From Paenibacillus xylanivorans (GTDB lineage Bacteria > Bacillota > Bacilli > Paenibacillales > Paenibacillaceae): DNA of 64,000 bases. Shown here one piece after another: positions 24,950-33,153 of this stretch (the first letter of the stretch is position 1; the number at the start of each line of letters is the position of its first letter). The notes under the pieces are model-generated. The model ran no database searches and was not told the DNA's origin. It was given only the letters and a program-made list of their open reading frames with translations. The stretch lies in assembly GCF_001280595.1 (NCBI RefSeq), contig NZ_LITU01000081.1, positions 36,979 through 100,978 on the forward strand. The letters are read 5' to 3'. A program made the translations under genes and the position numbers.

Positions 24950-26112
24950 TTACACGACAGGCCATTTTTCTTTACGCAATGCATGAAGCAGTTCGGGGGA
25001 AGCGTTCAGGTTATCCCGTACAAGCTCTTCCGGAGTTAATGCCATCCATTGATTTAGAGAGATATCCTCAAAGCGATCGCTTCTGAACATTTCCAAAAAC
25101 CATAACGTGTCGGCGCCCGTATTCTGAATATAATGCCCCATGGCTACAGGTACATATCCAACATCTCCAGCCCGATAGTCAAAAGTGCGTGCAATGCCAT
25201 TTCCTCCAAACACCGTCATCCTTCCTTGCCCGGTCAAATAGTATTGCCACTCATCAGCATTGGGATGCCAGTGAAGCTCGCGCATGCCTCCAGGCTTGAT
25301 TTCGACCAGTGCTGCGGCAACCGTTGTGGAGATCGGGAAGTTGGTGGAATCCACGATGCGCACACTTCCTCCCGGTGTAATGATCGGTTTCTGGGCTAAC
25401 AGCCGATGCTTGAAAGAGAGAGGCACCGTACCATAGGGGGACTGCACTTCTTGGCTTGCGAGGGAACCAGGGACCTGATCCTGGAAAATGTAAATCTGTT
25501 CCGTTGGCATGGATTGGAATGCAGATTCGGGAACGCCAAAATTGACGGACAATACTTCCGGTGGTGTATGCGCAAACCAATCAGAGATGGATAATGTGTT
25601 TAGATCGGAGAAGGACCCGTCGTCAAATACAAGCAAGAACTCACACCCATCTGCCAGTCCCTGAATGGAATGGGGTAGACCTTTCGGGAAAAACCACAAA
25701 TCTCCCGGTCCTACATCGGCGATAAAGTTACGACCATTCTGATCCACGGACGTAATCCGTGCCGTGCCCCAGATCATATACGCCCATTCAGACTGTTGAT
25801 GCCAGTGCAACTCCCGAACGCCTCAGGTGTAAGACTCATATTCACACCAGCCAGTGTCGTGGCGATGGGCAGATCCCGTACCGTAATTTCACGGGACCAA
25901 CCGCCATGATTCAACTGCATATGAGTATCGGAAAAAGACATTCTTAGGTTAGGTAATAACCCGTTGTCGGTCACTGGAGGTACCAGCATATCCGGATTTT
26001 GTAGATCTCTCATCACATCCCGAGGTCCCAAATCGGGTCCTCCGGCACCGTCTTTTCGTATCGGCTGAGGTATAATTAATGGCTTGCTATTATTGTTGTT
26101 TTCATTTTTCAT
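24950..26112 (-). pseudogene. oxalate-decarboxylase-type bicupin with one frameshift
   Basis: Two cupin domains with metal sites [11 protein letters not shown] and [12 protein letters not shown] and the later His in [10 protein letters not shown] and AMGHYIQN, as in Mn-dependent OxdC/OxdD, which split oxalate to formate and CO2. The N-terminal part (26112 down to about 25825: [48 protein letters not shown]) is in one frame, and the rest from ELHWHQQ to the stop in another. One missing G in the Gly-Gly codons (expected [12 protein letters not shown]) restores a protein of about 387 residues. The loop that is SENST in OxdC reads SDLNT here. Start 26112 has GGAGG upstream. It may be a genuine recent lesion or a sequencing error. 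Confidence 0.82.
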
Positions 26113-26264
26113 ATGCAGATTCCTCCAGTTCATCACTTCATCCCATGACAGATGTCGGTATAGTGAAGATTATGAACCAGAGCTTGGCTATTATGAGGGA
26201 CGGGAATAATCTGCATTGACGAAGTGGAAAATAACGTGAAAAGTCAAGATGGGTGGTGAGCCGA

Positions 26265-27185
26265 ATGCGTAAACGTTTCAGGTTATTGCTTTACATCGGT
26301 TTGATCGTTGGGGTTGTATCCGCTTCGATCGCGGCGAGGCCACTGGAGGTTCTGGCCAGTCCAGATCACATAAGGAAAGACAATGCTGCTTCTTCTCAGG
26401 AACAGTTGGCTTATTCGCTTGGGGTCCAGGCCTACATATACGGCTATCCGCTGGTAGTTATGGAACAAACGAAACAGATGGCTCTAAAAACAAGGGCTCC
26501 GCTCAATCAGTTTTATTACTCCAGCATGCTGGCTTCTCCGCAATATCACGATATTGTAACTCCCAATAGCAATACGCTTTATTTTAGTGCCTGGCTGGAT
26601 ATTTCCAAAGGTCGGGTGGTCCTGAACGTTCCGGCAAATACGGATGACCGTTATTACACCGTCCAAATGCTTGATGCGTATACCAATACGTTCAGGAATG
26701 TGTCCAATCGTACGACGGGAAACAAGGCAGGGCAATTCACCATCGTTGGACCGGGTGAAGGCAGTGATGTAACCAAAACATCCATCCATGCCCCAACGCC
26801 AACCGTTATTGGCGCCCAAACCGGAATAGGCAACGATCAAAATGCGGAAAAACTGCATGGCACGCAACGTTATGTGTTGCATTTCAATAAGAATGATCTT
26901 CCGCAGGTGACCGGATTTTGGTCTCTCACCCTGTATGGCTCGGATTTTTATCTGATCGATAATGAAATTGGCAGATATTCGATTGGGGATTTGACAAAAG
27001 GGCTCGTGTACAACGCTGACGGTTCGCTCGACATCTATATCCAGCCATCTGCTCCTGAAGGGAAAGAATCCAATTGGCTTCCCACACCATCAGGTGAGTT
27101 CAATTTGGTGCTGAGGATGTTTGCTCCGAAACCTTCCATGCTGGAAGGGGGATATGAAGTACCTCCGGTCGCCCGGATACAATAG
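26265..27185 (+). CDS. DUF1254/DUF1214-type exported protein
   Basis: 306 residues. N-terminal signal (RFRLLLYIGLIVGVVSASIAA), then a DUF1254 part (AYIYGYPLVVMEQTKQM, DIVTPNSNTLYFSAWLDISK, NVPANTDDRYYTVQMLDAYTNTF read in pieces) and a shorter DUF1214-like end (GFWSLTLYGSDFYLIDNEIG, WLPTPSGEFNLVLRMFAPKP). Members are usually 450 residues or so, and this one is compact. Function unknown. ATG 26265 preferred, with GGTGGTGAG upstream; two in-frame GTG codons at 26253/26256 are less likely. It faces away from the bicupin gene, with a 150-bp shared upstream region. Confidence 0.85.
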   Translation: MRKRFRLLLYIGLIVGVVSASIAARPLEVLASPDHIRKDNAASSQEQLAYSLGVQAYIYGYPLVVMEQTKQMALKTRAPLNQFYYSSMLASPQYHDIVTPNSNTLYFSAWLDISKGRVVLNVPANTDDRYYTVQMLDAYTNTFRNVSNRTTGNKAGQFTIVGPGEGSDVTKTSIHAPTPTVIGAQTGIGNDQNAEKLHGTQRYVLHFNKNDLPQVTGFWSLTLYGSDFYLIDNEIGRYSIGDLTKGLVYNADGSLDIYIQPSAPEGKESNWLPTPSGEFNLVLRMFAPKPSMLEGGYEVPPVARIQ

Positions 27186-27233
27186 GAATGGATGAGTACC
27201 ATAATGCACGGAGTGGTATGACCAAGGAACAAC

Positions 27234-27270
27234 AAAAAGACGTGACCGATACGCTTGGTCCCGTCTTTTT
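27234..27270 (+). terminator. terminator after the DUF1254 gene
   Basis: Stem AAAAAGACG.GACC/GGTC.CGTCTTTTT. Confidence 0.85.
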
Positions 27271-27357
27271 GGATGCGTACAGAATGAAAAATAAGAGTAG
27301 ATAGATTCCATATCGGATTAAATGTAGAGCGAATTCCACATCAGCTCAGTAAAAGGA

Positions 27358-28245
27358 TCAGACACTTTTTTTACTTACTGGGTCAATTTTGGAATCAAGC
27401 TGCAAAAATTCATGCTCATAAATTTCATGTACTCTGTTCAGAATTGCTGAGCTTTGCTCCGCAAAACGAAGATTGGTGGGTTTGTTTTTCATCAGGAACG
27501 TACCGGATGTAAGTCTGATTTGCGCAACAGCAGCGTTATAAAGTAGAGAAGCTCCATGGCTTGGATGTGGGAAGAATAGCTTCATGATTGGCTTTATATA
27601 AAAGGGCAGTCCGGAAGTTTTATTGCCTCTGAGTGTATTGTTGCCTCCGGGGTCCACACTCAGTAACTGAATTCCTTTAGCCGCAGGGGTAGAAGCAGCT
27701 TCATGTGTCCATAAAGATAGTGCGAGCTTCGAAGTCGCATAAGGACCGAACAGCTTTTTGAACTCTGCTGGATGTTCCAGAATGTCCAGGTTAAACTGTT
27801 TGACCATATTGAACGCACTGGTGGATGTATTAATAACGGTTTTCAATGTGCCTTTGTGAAGAAGATCCTGTAGTTCCATGTAAATGATATATGGCACCAC
27901 GGTCTGTAATTCAAAGTGCATTTCATGCCCCTGATCCGACAAACGAAGATCGTAACCACTGCCCCCGGCATTATTAAACAACACATCGATGGCATCCGTT
28001 TCCGATTTGATTTGATTCAGCGCTTTTCTTAGACTGTCGTACTGGGTAAGATTAGCTTGAACCCAACGGAGCTGGCCGGAGCGCAATCCGTCCTGAATAT
28101 CGCTGTCTTCCTTCGGGAAAGCGGAACGATTAAGGCCGATAACTTGCCAGCCTTCGGATAACAAGGTGCGGGTCAGTTCAAGACCGATTCCCGAAGTTGA
28201 ACCTGTAATTAAGGCTGTACGAAGTGTATGTTGTTTTGAATTCAT
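27358..28245 (-). CDS. short-chain dehydrogenase/reductase (MerR-linked)
   Basis: 295 residues, SDR family. Cofactor motif TALITGSTSGIGLELTRTLL at the N-terminus, NNAGGSG, and the catalytic Tyr-Lys pair in PYATSKLALSL (YxxxK). Oxidises or reduces a small alcohol or carbonyl with NAD(P); the substrate is unknown. Start 28245 is set by CAGGAGG; the open frame beyond it runs into the operator region. Its promoter (on this strand TTGACT-19 bp-TAGAAT, 28298-28328) has a 16-bp palindrome in an overlong spacer, the mark of a MerR-controlled promoter, and a MerR gene lies divergently next door. Confidence 0.88.
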   Translation of the reverse strand: MNSKQHTLRTALITGSTSGIGLELTRTLLSEGWQVIGLNRSAFPKEDSDIQDGLRSGQLRWVQANLTQYDSLRKALNQIKSETDAIDVLFNNAGGSGYDLRLSDQGHEMHFELQTVVPYIIYMELQDLLHKGTLKTVINTSTSAFNMVKQFNLDILEHPAEFKKLFGPYATSKLALSLWTHEAASTPAAKGIQLLSVDPGGNNTLRGNKTSGLPFYIKPIMKLFFPHPSHGASLLYNAAVAQIRLTSGTFLMKNKPTNLRFAEQSSAILNRVHEIYEHEFLQLDSKIDPVSKKSV

Positions 28246-28297
28246 ATGAATACCTCCTGAGTGATGGGGTGATAGAGCTAATCTATCTAATGCGCTC

Positions 28298-28328
28298 ATT
28301 CTATAATTTGGAGTCGACTCCAAGTCAA
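28298..28328 (-). promoter_or_regulatory. MerR-type promoter of the SDR gene
   Basis: On the minus strand, -35 TTGACT and -10 TAGAAT are 19 bp apart, and the palindrome TTGGAGTCGACTCCAA (28308-28323) fills the spacer. An alternative -10 TATAGA at 17 bp overlaps. Confidence 0.8.
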
Positions 28329-28388
28329 GCGTACTGTTGGTTTATATTTTTATTTTTAGTAAGTGGAGTGTTTGAACTCATAACAACC

Positions 28389-28419
28389 TTGACTTGGAGC
28401 TGACTCCAAGTTGTAAGAT
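28389..28419 (+). promoter_or_regulatory. MerR-type promoter of the MerR gene
   Basis: -35 TTGACT (28389-28394), -10 TAAGAT (28414-28419), 19-bp spacer containing the dyad CTTGGAG-4-CTCCAAG (28393-28410), nearly the same as the site before the SDR gene. Confidence 0.8.
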
Positions 28420-28449
28420 AGAGAACAATGAAGGTGGAGGAGGTCAACG

Positions 28450-28887
28450 ATGATGAATGATACTGTAGTGTTCTCTATTAAAGAGACGTCAGAACAAGCC
28501 GGACTATCGGAAGATACCATTCGTTATTATGAGAAGATTGGACTTCTTCCCCGGGCTGAACGCAAGGCCAACCGCCATCGGGTATACCGTCCGGAGGATA
28601 TCCAGACGATGAAGCTTATTACTTGTCTAAAAAAAACAGGCATGTCTCTGGAGGAGATGAAGCCTTATCTACAGATGTCCATGGATTCGGACCTGGATGA
28701 TTTCCCGGATGAGCGTGAAATGCTGCTAAACCATCGGAAGAAGATCGAAGCGCAGATTATCTCCTTGCAGCAGATCGTCGATTTTATCGACGAGAAGATG
28801 GAGAAGCGAAGCATGTTTCCAGATGAGTGTCCGATTACCGGGGAGAACCAGATGTCTGTATTTGAAAAAAAGAATATCTTCTCCTGA
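28450..28887 (+). CDS. MerR-family transcriptional regulator
   Basis: 145 residues. N-terminal winged helix (SIKETSEQAGLSEDTIRYYE, KIGLLPRAERKANRHRVY, RPEDIQTMKLITCLKKTGMS), then a long coiled-coil dimer helix (about 85-125; MLLNHRKKIEAQIISLQQIV). The C-terminal tail is short and has Cys in FPDECPITGE. It lacks the paired metal-ligand Cys of MerR/CueR and looks nearer to the AdhR/NmlR branch that answers to aldehydes or other electrophiles. RBS GGAGG 6 nt upstream. Its own promoter and the divergent SDR promoter share the same palindrome in a 19-bp spacer, so it likely activates both. Confidence 0.9.
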   Translation: MMNDTVVFSIKETSEQAGLSEDTIRYYEKIGLLPRAERKANRHRVYRPEDIQTMKLITCLKKTGMSLEEMKPYLQMSMDSDLDDFPDEREMLLNHRKKIEAQIISLQQIVDFIDEKMEKRSMFPDECPITGENQMSVFEKKNIFS

Positions 28888-28905
28888 TTGTTTAATCCAT
28901 CAGTT

Positions 28906-28947
28906 GAAGCGAAGAACCCACGTCAGGTTGACGAGGGTTCTTCGCTT
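28906..28947. terminator. bidirectional terminator, MerR and AraC genes
   Basis: Stem GAAGCGAAGAACCC/GGGTTCTTCGCTT between converging genes. Confidence 0.8.
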
Positions 28948-28951
28948 ATAT

Positions 28952-29884
28952 TTAGCAATCCATATGGAGTGTATGACGAAGGCGTTTGATATCACTTTTG
29001 GGAGGGAGGCCATACATGCGGGCGTACTCCCGACTGAATTGGGAAGGACTCTCGTAACCAACCTGGAATGCAGCATCGGCTGCATCGGTTGAACCATCAA
29101 GCAGCATTCTCCGAGCCTCCTGCAATCGAATCTGTTTTTGATATTGCAGTGGGCTCATGGCGGTAATGGCTTTGAAATGATAATGCAATGAGGACGTACT
29201 CATATTGATCATGGAGGCCAATTGCTCGATTCGCACTGGAAGCGCATATTCGGATTGGATCACTTCAATAACTTGGGCGATGTGCTGGGCATGACTGTTC
29301 TGAACTGCAAACTGCCTGATGGAATGTCCGTGTTCATCCTGAAGCAGGCGATATAGGATTTCCCGAATCATGAGCGGAGCAAGTACAGGAATGTCTTCAG
29401 GTGTATCCAGCAGTCGAACCAAGCGGATTACGGCTTCCAGAAGCGGGAGCTTGGTTGAACTTACAAACAATCCCCGACTTGACGAATTGTCGGGTTTGGT
29501 TTGTGAGGCAGGAGAATCCTGGGTAAGATCAAAAATCTGCCCTGAATCAAAATCTAGTCGCAGACAGAGATAGGGCTGATCTGGTGTAGCCTGTACAACC
29601 TGCCCTGAAATAGGCAAGTTTATGGAAGCAACCAAATACTGTGAAGAGTCATAGGTGTAGCTCTCCTGTCCGAGAATAACCAGTTTGGACCCTTGGGCCA
29701 CAATGCACAGGGCGGGTTCGTGCACGGCATGAATGGGCCCTGAAACCTGGGAAGCACGGATCAAAGCAAGCGAAGGAATTGCTGTTAGGTGAACCCCGTC
29801 TTCGTGGGTAAAACGCCCGATTAAGCGGGCCAATTCCTGCTGCTGCTGAATAATAGCTGTATCTGGTTCCATTTTTGAAAGCAT
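28952..29884 (-). CDS. AraC-family regulator with AraC_N domain
   Basis: 310 residues. N-terminal AraC-type arabinose-binding-like domain (AraC_N: VHEPALCIVAQGSKLVILGQ, YDSSQYLVASINLPISGQV) and C-terminal helix-turn-helix pair (RIEQLASMINMSTSSLHYHF and AADAAFQVGYESPSQFSREY). Regulators of this subfamily often sit divergent to the oxidoreductase they control. Here Atu4866-like and SDR genes lie divergently next to it. The start near 29884 is supported by AAGGAAGG about 10 nt upstream; an ATG at 29872 is an alternative, and the open frame to 29950 is less likely. Confidence 0.88.
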   Translation of the reverse strand: MLSKMEPDTAIIQQQQELARLIGRFTHEDGVHLTAIPSLALIRASQVSGPIHAVHEPALCIVAQGSKLVILGQESYTYDSSQYLVASINLPISGQVVQATPDQPYLCLRLDFDSGQIFDLTQDSPASQTKPDNSSSRGLFVSSTKLPLLEAVIRLVRLLDTPEDIPVLAPLMIREILYRLLQDEHGHSIRQFAVQNSHAQHIAQVIEVIQSEYALPVRIEQLASMINMSTSSLHYHFKAITAMSPLQYQKQIRLQEARRMLLDGSTDAADAAFQVGYESPSQFSREYARMYGLPPKSDIKRLRHTLHMDC

Positions 29885-30049
29885 GGATTGCAGGCCTTCC
29901 TTTCCTCGTGCTCGTTTAACTATTTTAGAATGTGCTGGACGAATAGGCAAGAATACTGTGGGATTCTTCTATCGTACAGAGATTGATCCCTTACATAATG
30001 AAGGTAAGCAATTGAATCTGTTGGCAACAGAAAGGAGTGTCGTGGAAAT

Positions 30050-30325
30050 ATGGTAGGCAATAGATCGGGAAAAAGACAAGAAGTGGAACATCCGTATGTT
30101 GGGATGTGGGTGACGAAGGACGGGTACATCAGACATGAACTTCTCCCTGACGGTCGCTATGATGAAGCGCGGGGAAATAGGCAAAGTGCATATCAAGGTC
30201 GATATGTAGTCGATGGAGACCATATTGAATATGTGGATGATACTGGCTTTACCGCGGATGGAGACTTTAAGGACGGCGTGCTTTATCATGCGGGCATGGT
30301 TTTGTACAGAGAAAATGCACAATAA
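30050..30325 (+). CDS. Atu4866-domain small protein
   Basis: 91 residues. HPYVGMWVTKDGYIRHELLP, then DGRYDEARGNRQSAYQGRY and DDTGFTADGDFKDGVLYHAG match the Atu4866 family, small beta-barrel proteins of unknown function that are usually next to SDR and AraC genes, as here. RBS AAAGGAGTG before ATG 30050. The SDR gene follows 25 nt later on the same strand. A role as helper or ligand binder for that reductase is an inference from neighbourhood alone. Confidence 0.85.
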   Translation: MVGNRSGKRQEVEHPYVGMWVTKDGYIRHELLPDGRYDEARGNRQSAYQGRYVVDGDHIEYVDDTGFTADGDFKDGVLYHAGMVLYRENAQ

Positions 30326-30350
30326 AATACCTAATAGGGAGAGAAACAAT

Positions 30351-31088
30351 ATGTTTAATGTAAAAGGGAAAGTCGTTGTGATCACTGGTGCAAGCGGCGG
30401 AATTGGGGAGGCAACAGCGCGTCTGTTGGCAGAGCATGGTGCACATGTTGTCATTGGTGCAAGACGGTTGGATCGTCTAGAGGCGCTGGCGTCCTCCATT
30501 CGCTCGGAAGGAGGTTCGGTGGAATATCATACCCTTGATGTTACACAGCTGGAAGAAATGCAAACGATCGTAGGGGTGGCGCTCAGTCGTTATGGACGCT
30601 TGGATGTGATTATAAATAATGCCGGAGTCATGCCGCTATCGCCACTAGAAGCATTAAAAGTGGACGAATGGAACCGTATGATTGATGTTAACATCCGCGG
30701 TGTTCTGCACGGCATCGCAGTTGGGCTGCCAGTTATGAAAAAGCAGGGTTCCGGCCAGTTTATTAATATTGCCTCCATCGGAGCTTATGCCGTGACACCA
30801 ACGGCGTCGGTATATTGCGCAACCAAATATGCGGTCCGTGCGATCTCGGAGGGTCTGCGACAGGAAGTAGGCGGAGATATTCGTGTGACCCTTGTATCGC
30901 CAGGAGTGACTGAATCCGAACTTGCCGAATCGATCTCTGATGATGAAGCACGCGAGCTTATGAAGGATTATCGGCGTATTTCCATCCCGGCCACGGCTAT
31001 TGCTCAGAGTATTCTGTATGCGATTAACCAACCGGCTGAGGTGGATGTAAATGAAATCGTGGTAAGACCCACAGCAAGCATGGCTTAA
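30351..31088 (+). CDS. short-chain dehydrogenase/reductase (AraC-linked)
   Basis: 245 residues, classical SDR. Cofactor motif VVITGASGGIGEATARLLAE, NNAGVMPLSPLEAL, the Ser in NIASIGAYAV and YCATKYAV (catalytic YxxxK), then VTLVSPGVTESELAE. The start at ATG 30351 follows AGGGAGAG; the open frame further upstream overlaps the Atu4866 gene and is not coding. Closest in style to the YdfG/serine-dehydrogenase-like branch acting on small hydroxy compounds. Presumably under the divergent AraC gene. Confidence 0.92.
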   Translation: MFNVKGKVVVITGASGGIGEATARLLAEHGAHVVIGARRLDRLEALASSIRSEGGSVEYHTLDVTQLEEMQTIVGVALSRYGRLDVIINNAGVMPLSPLEALKVDEWNRMIDVNIRGVLHGIAVGLPVMKKQGSGQFINIASIGAYAVTPTASVYCATKYAVRAISEGLRQEVGGDIRVTLVSPGVTESELAESISDDEARELMKDYRRISIPATAIAQSILYAINQPAEVDVNEIVVRPTASMA

Positions 31089-31106
31089 ACGCCGCTGAAG
31101 GACTAG

Positions 31107-31147
31107 AGAGATGTTCCCATCCATGGACGGAATGGGGACGTCTTTTT
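31107..31147 (+). terminator. terminator after the SDR gene
   Basis: Imperfect stem GATGTTCCC/GGGGACGTC with TTTTT. Confidence 0.65.
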
Positions 31148-31232
31148 GTACCCTGAAAGAGAGAGCTTGCCTGGGTTGCGATATGGTATAGTAATGATCA
31201 AAGTACTGCACCAGAGAGAGGGGAATACTACA

Positions 31233-32135
31233 TTGACGCTGCAACAGCTAAAATATGTAATTGAAGTAGCCACACGTGGCTCGATGAATGAAGCCGCCAA
31301 GCGGCTGTTTATTTCCCAGCCCAGCCTGTCGAATGCCATTCGGGATCTGGAGCAGGAGCTGCGGATTACCATTTTTGAACGCACAAATAAAGGGATTACC
31401 TTGTCCAAAGAAGGTGTGGAATTTCTAAGTTATGCACGCCAGGTGGTGGAACAGGCGGAATTGCTGGAAAATCGTTATTTGAATGCCAAGCCGTCTCCGC
31501 AACATTTTTCCGTCTCCACACAGCACTATGCTTTTGCGGTGAATGCATTCGTGAAGCTGGTGCAGCAATATGGGCAGGATGAATATGAATTGGCTCTGCG
31601 AGAAACGAAAACGTATGAAATTATCCAGGATGTAAAAAGCCTGCGCAGCGAGATTGGCATTCTTTATCTGAATGAATTTAATTCCAAGGTCATTAACAAG
31701 CTGCTTAAGGATGCGGGTCTGGTGTTCAACAGTCTGTTTGTTGCCAAGCCACATATCTTTATCAGTGTGCAAAATCCGCTCGCGAAGCAGGAGTCGGTTG
31801 CGATTGAACAGCTTCAGGATTATCCATACCTGTCCTTTGACCAGGGGGAATATAACTCCTTCCATTTTTCAGAGGAGATCCTAAGCACGCTTTCTCATCC
31901 CAAAAGCATACAGGTTAACGACCGAGCCACGCTGTTTAATTTGCTGATCGGTTTGAACGGATACACCATCTCGACAGGTGTGCTTAGTGCAGATCTGAAT
32001 GGGAACGAGATCATCCCCGTCCCGCTGGAGTGTGAAGAGACCATTAATGTCGGTTGGATCAGCCACAAAAATGCCTCGCTTTCCAATCTGGGCGTGGAGT
32101 ATGTCCAGGCTCTGCATGAGGCGATTCAGTCCTAA
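31233..32135 (+). CDS. LysR-family transcriptional regulator
   Basis: 300 residues. N-terminal LysR helix-turn-helix (TLQQLKYVIEVATRGSMNEA, AKRLFISQPSLSNAIRDLEQ, ELRITIFERTNKG) and a C-terminal periplasmic-binding-like effector domain. The frame is open to 31146, but the family starts a residue before TLQQL. I choose TTG 31233, preceded by AGAGAGGGG. Middle-domain sequence (QDYPYLSFDQGEYNSFHFSE) resembles CysB-less, CynR-like members. No divergent gene is present, so its target cannot be named. Confidence 0.88.
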   Translation: MTLQQLKYVIEVATRGSMNEAAKRLFISQPSLSNAIRDLEQELRITIFERTNKGITLSKEGVEFLSYARQVVEQAELLENRYLNAKPSPQHFSVSTQHYAFAVNAFVKLVQQYGQDEYELALRETKTYEIIQDVKSLRSEIGILYLNEFNSKVINKLLKDAGLVFNSLFVAKPHIFISVQNPLAKQESVAIEQLQDYPYLSFDQGEYNSFHFSEEILSTLSHPKSIQVNDRATLFNLLIGLNGYTISTGVLSADLNGNEIIPVPLECEETINVGWISHKNASLSNLGVEYVQALHEAIQS

Positions 32136-32144
32136 ATGGTCATG

Positions 32145-32179
32145 AAAAACCGCTTCCGTTCAGCGGAATCGGTTTTTTT
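32145..32179 (+). terminator. terminator after the LysR gene
   Basis: Stem AAAACCG.TTCCG/CGGAA.CGGTTTTTTT. Confidence 0.85.
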
Positions 32180-32282
32180 GTTGGTTTTATATCATTCTGG
32201 TTTAGTGTACGATACTATCTTCACGTATAATATAGGAACACACTTATAATCATTGCGTAAAAGTACGAGAGGAGAACGGTTA

Positions 32283-33023
32283 GTGCGAGTTTTATACCGA
32301 AATAAGAGTGAACAGCATGAGTTGACGATATATGACACATCCAAGCTTTATGGGGAAAAGGGCAGCTTTCGTGTGCTGGAGTTCTCAAATGCAGCAGTTC
32401 AGGGAGCAATGGATCTGGATGATCCATCCCGAATGGTGCTGGAGTATCCAAGAGCGATGGTGCATCTGATGGAACGAAATAATCCGGAATATGAATCGGT
32501 TTTTGTGGTGGGACACGGTATTGGAACCTTATCAACCTATCTGTCTAACCGTCAAGTAAAAGTCGCCGAACTCGATGCTGAAGTCGTTGAGCTGAGCAAA
32601 ACTTTCTTTGGATATAGTGGAGATCATGTGCTGGTTGGTGACGGACGTGAACTATTGGAGCAGGAAGCCTCAGGCTCATACAATTATATTGTTGTGGATG
32701 CTTTTACGGCTACGGGAACTCCTGCACAGTTCACTTCAAGTTCATTTTTCACGATGCTGAAAGATAAATTGCATTCTGGTGGTATCGTATTGCTGAATGT
32801 ATTCGGACGTGTGGGCAATGACAGACTGGTGAATGCGATTCATACCACGTTACAGGAACACTTCGCTTATACACGCTCATTTGCATTGCCAGCTGAAACA
32901 TCCGATGAAGTCCAAAATCGCATCTTGGTGGGGTGTGACGAGCCCATTTCATTTCAATCGCGTCATATGGCAGGGTTTGTAGAACAGCAGCCTGGAGAGG
33001 GATATGTTATTGTGGATTCATAG
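32283..33023 (+). CDS. spermidine-synthase-fold protein, probably not a polyamine synthase
   Basis: 246 residues. SAM/decarboxylated-SAM fold: VFVVGHGIGTLSTYLSNRQV takes the place of the GGGDGG loop, then VKVAELDAEVVELSKTFFG, LVGDGRELLEQ and YIVVDAFTATGTP. In true spermidine synthases the catalytic loop carries Asp-Ser/Thr-Asp and the glycine loop is GGGDGG; both differ here, so aminopropyl transfer is doubtful. It is shorter than SpeE (about 280) and lacks its N-terminal beta hairpin. GTG 32283 is chosen for GAGGAG 8 nt upstream. No speD-like gene nearby. Methyltransferase function is possible. Confidence 0.8.
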   Translation: MRVLYRNKSEQHELTIYDTSKLYGEKGSFRVLEFSNAAVQGAMDLDDPSRMVLEYPRAMVHLMERNNPEYESVFVVGHGIGTLSTYLSNRQVKVAELDAEVVELSKTFFGYSGDHVLVGDGRELLEQEASGSYNYIVVDAFTATGTPAQFTSSSFFTMLKDKLHSGGIVLLNVFGRVGNDRLVNAIHTTLQEHFAYTRSFALPAETSDEVQNRILVGCDEPISFQSRHMAGFVEQQPGEGYVIVDS

Positions 33024-33153
33024 GCAAATGTCATTAAATTGTCAATCTTCCTATGTAATTATTCGAACTTCATAAACTATTTATTTCTTCTTAACAACTT
33101 TCGTATAAGATAGAAGGAATATGCCTTTTCATGAAAAACCGGGGGAAGCAATA

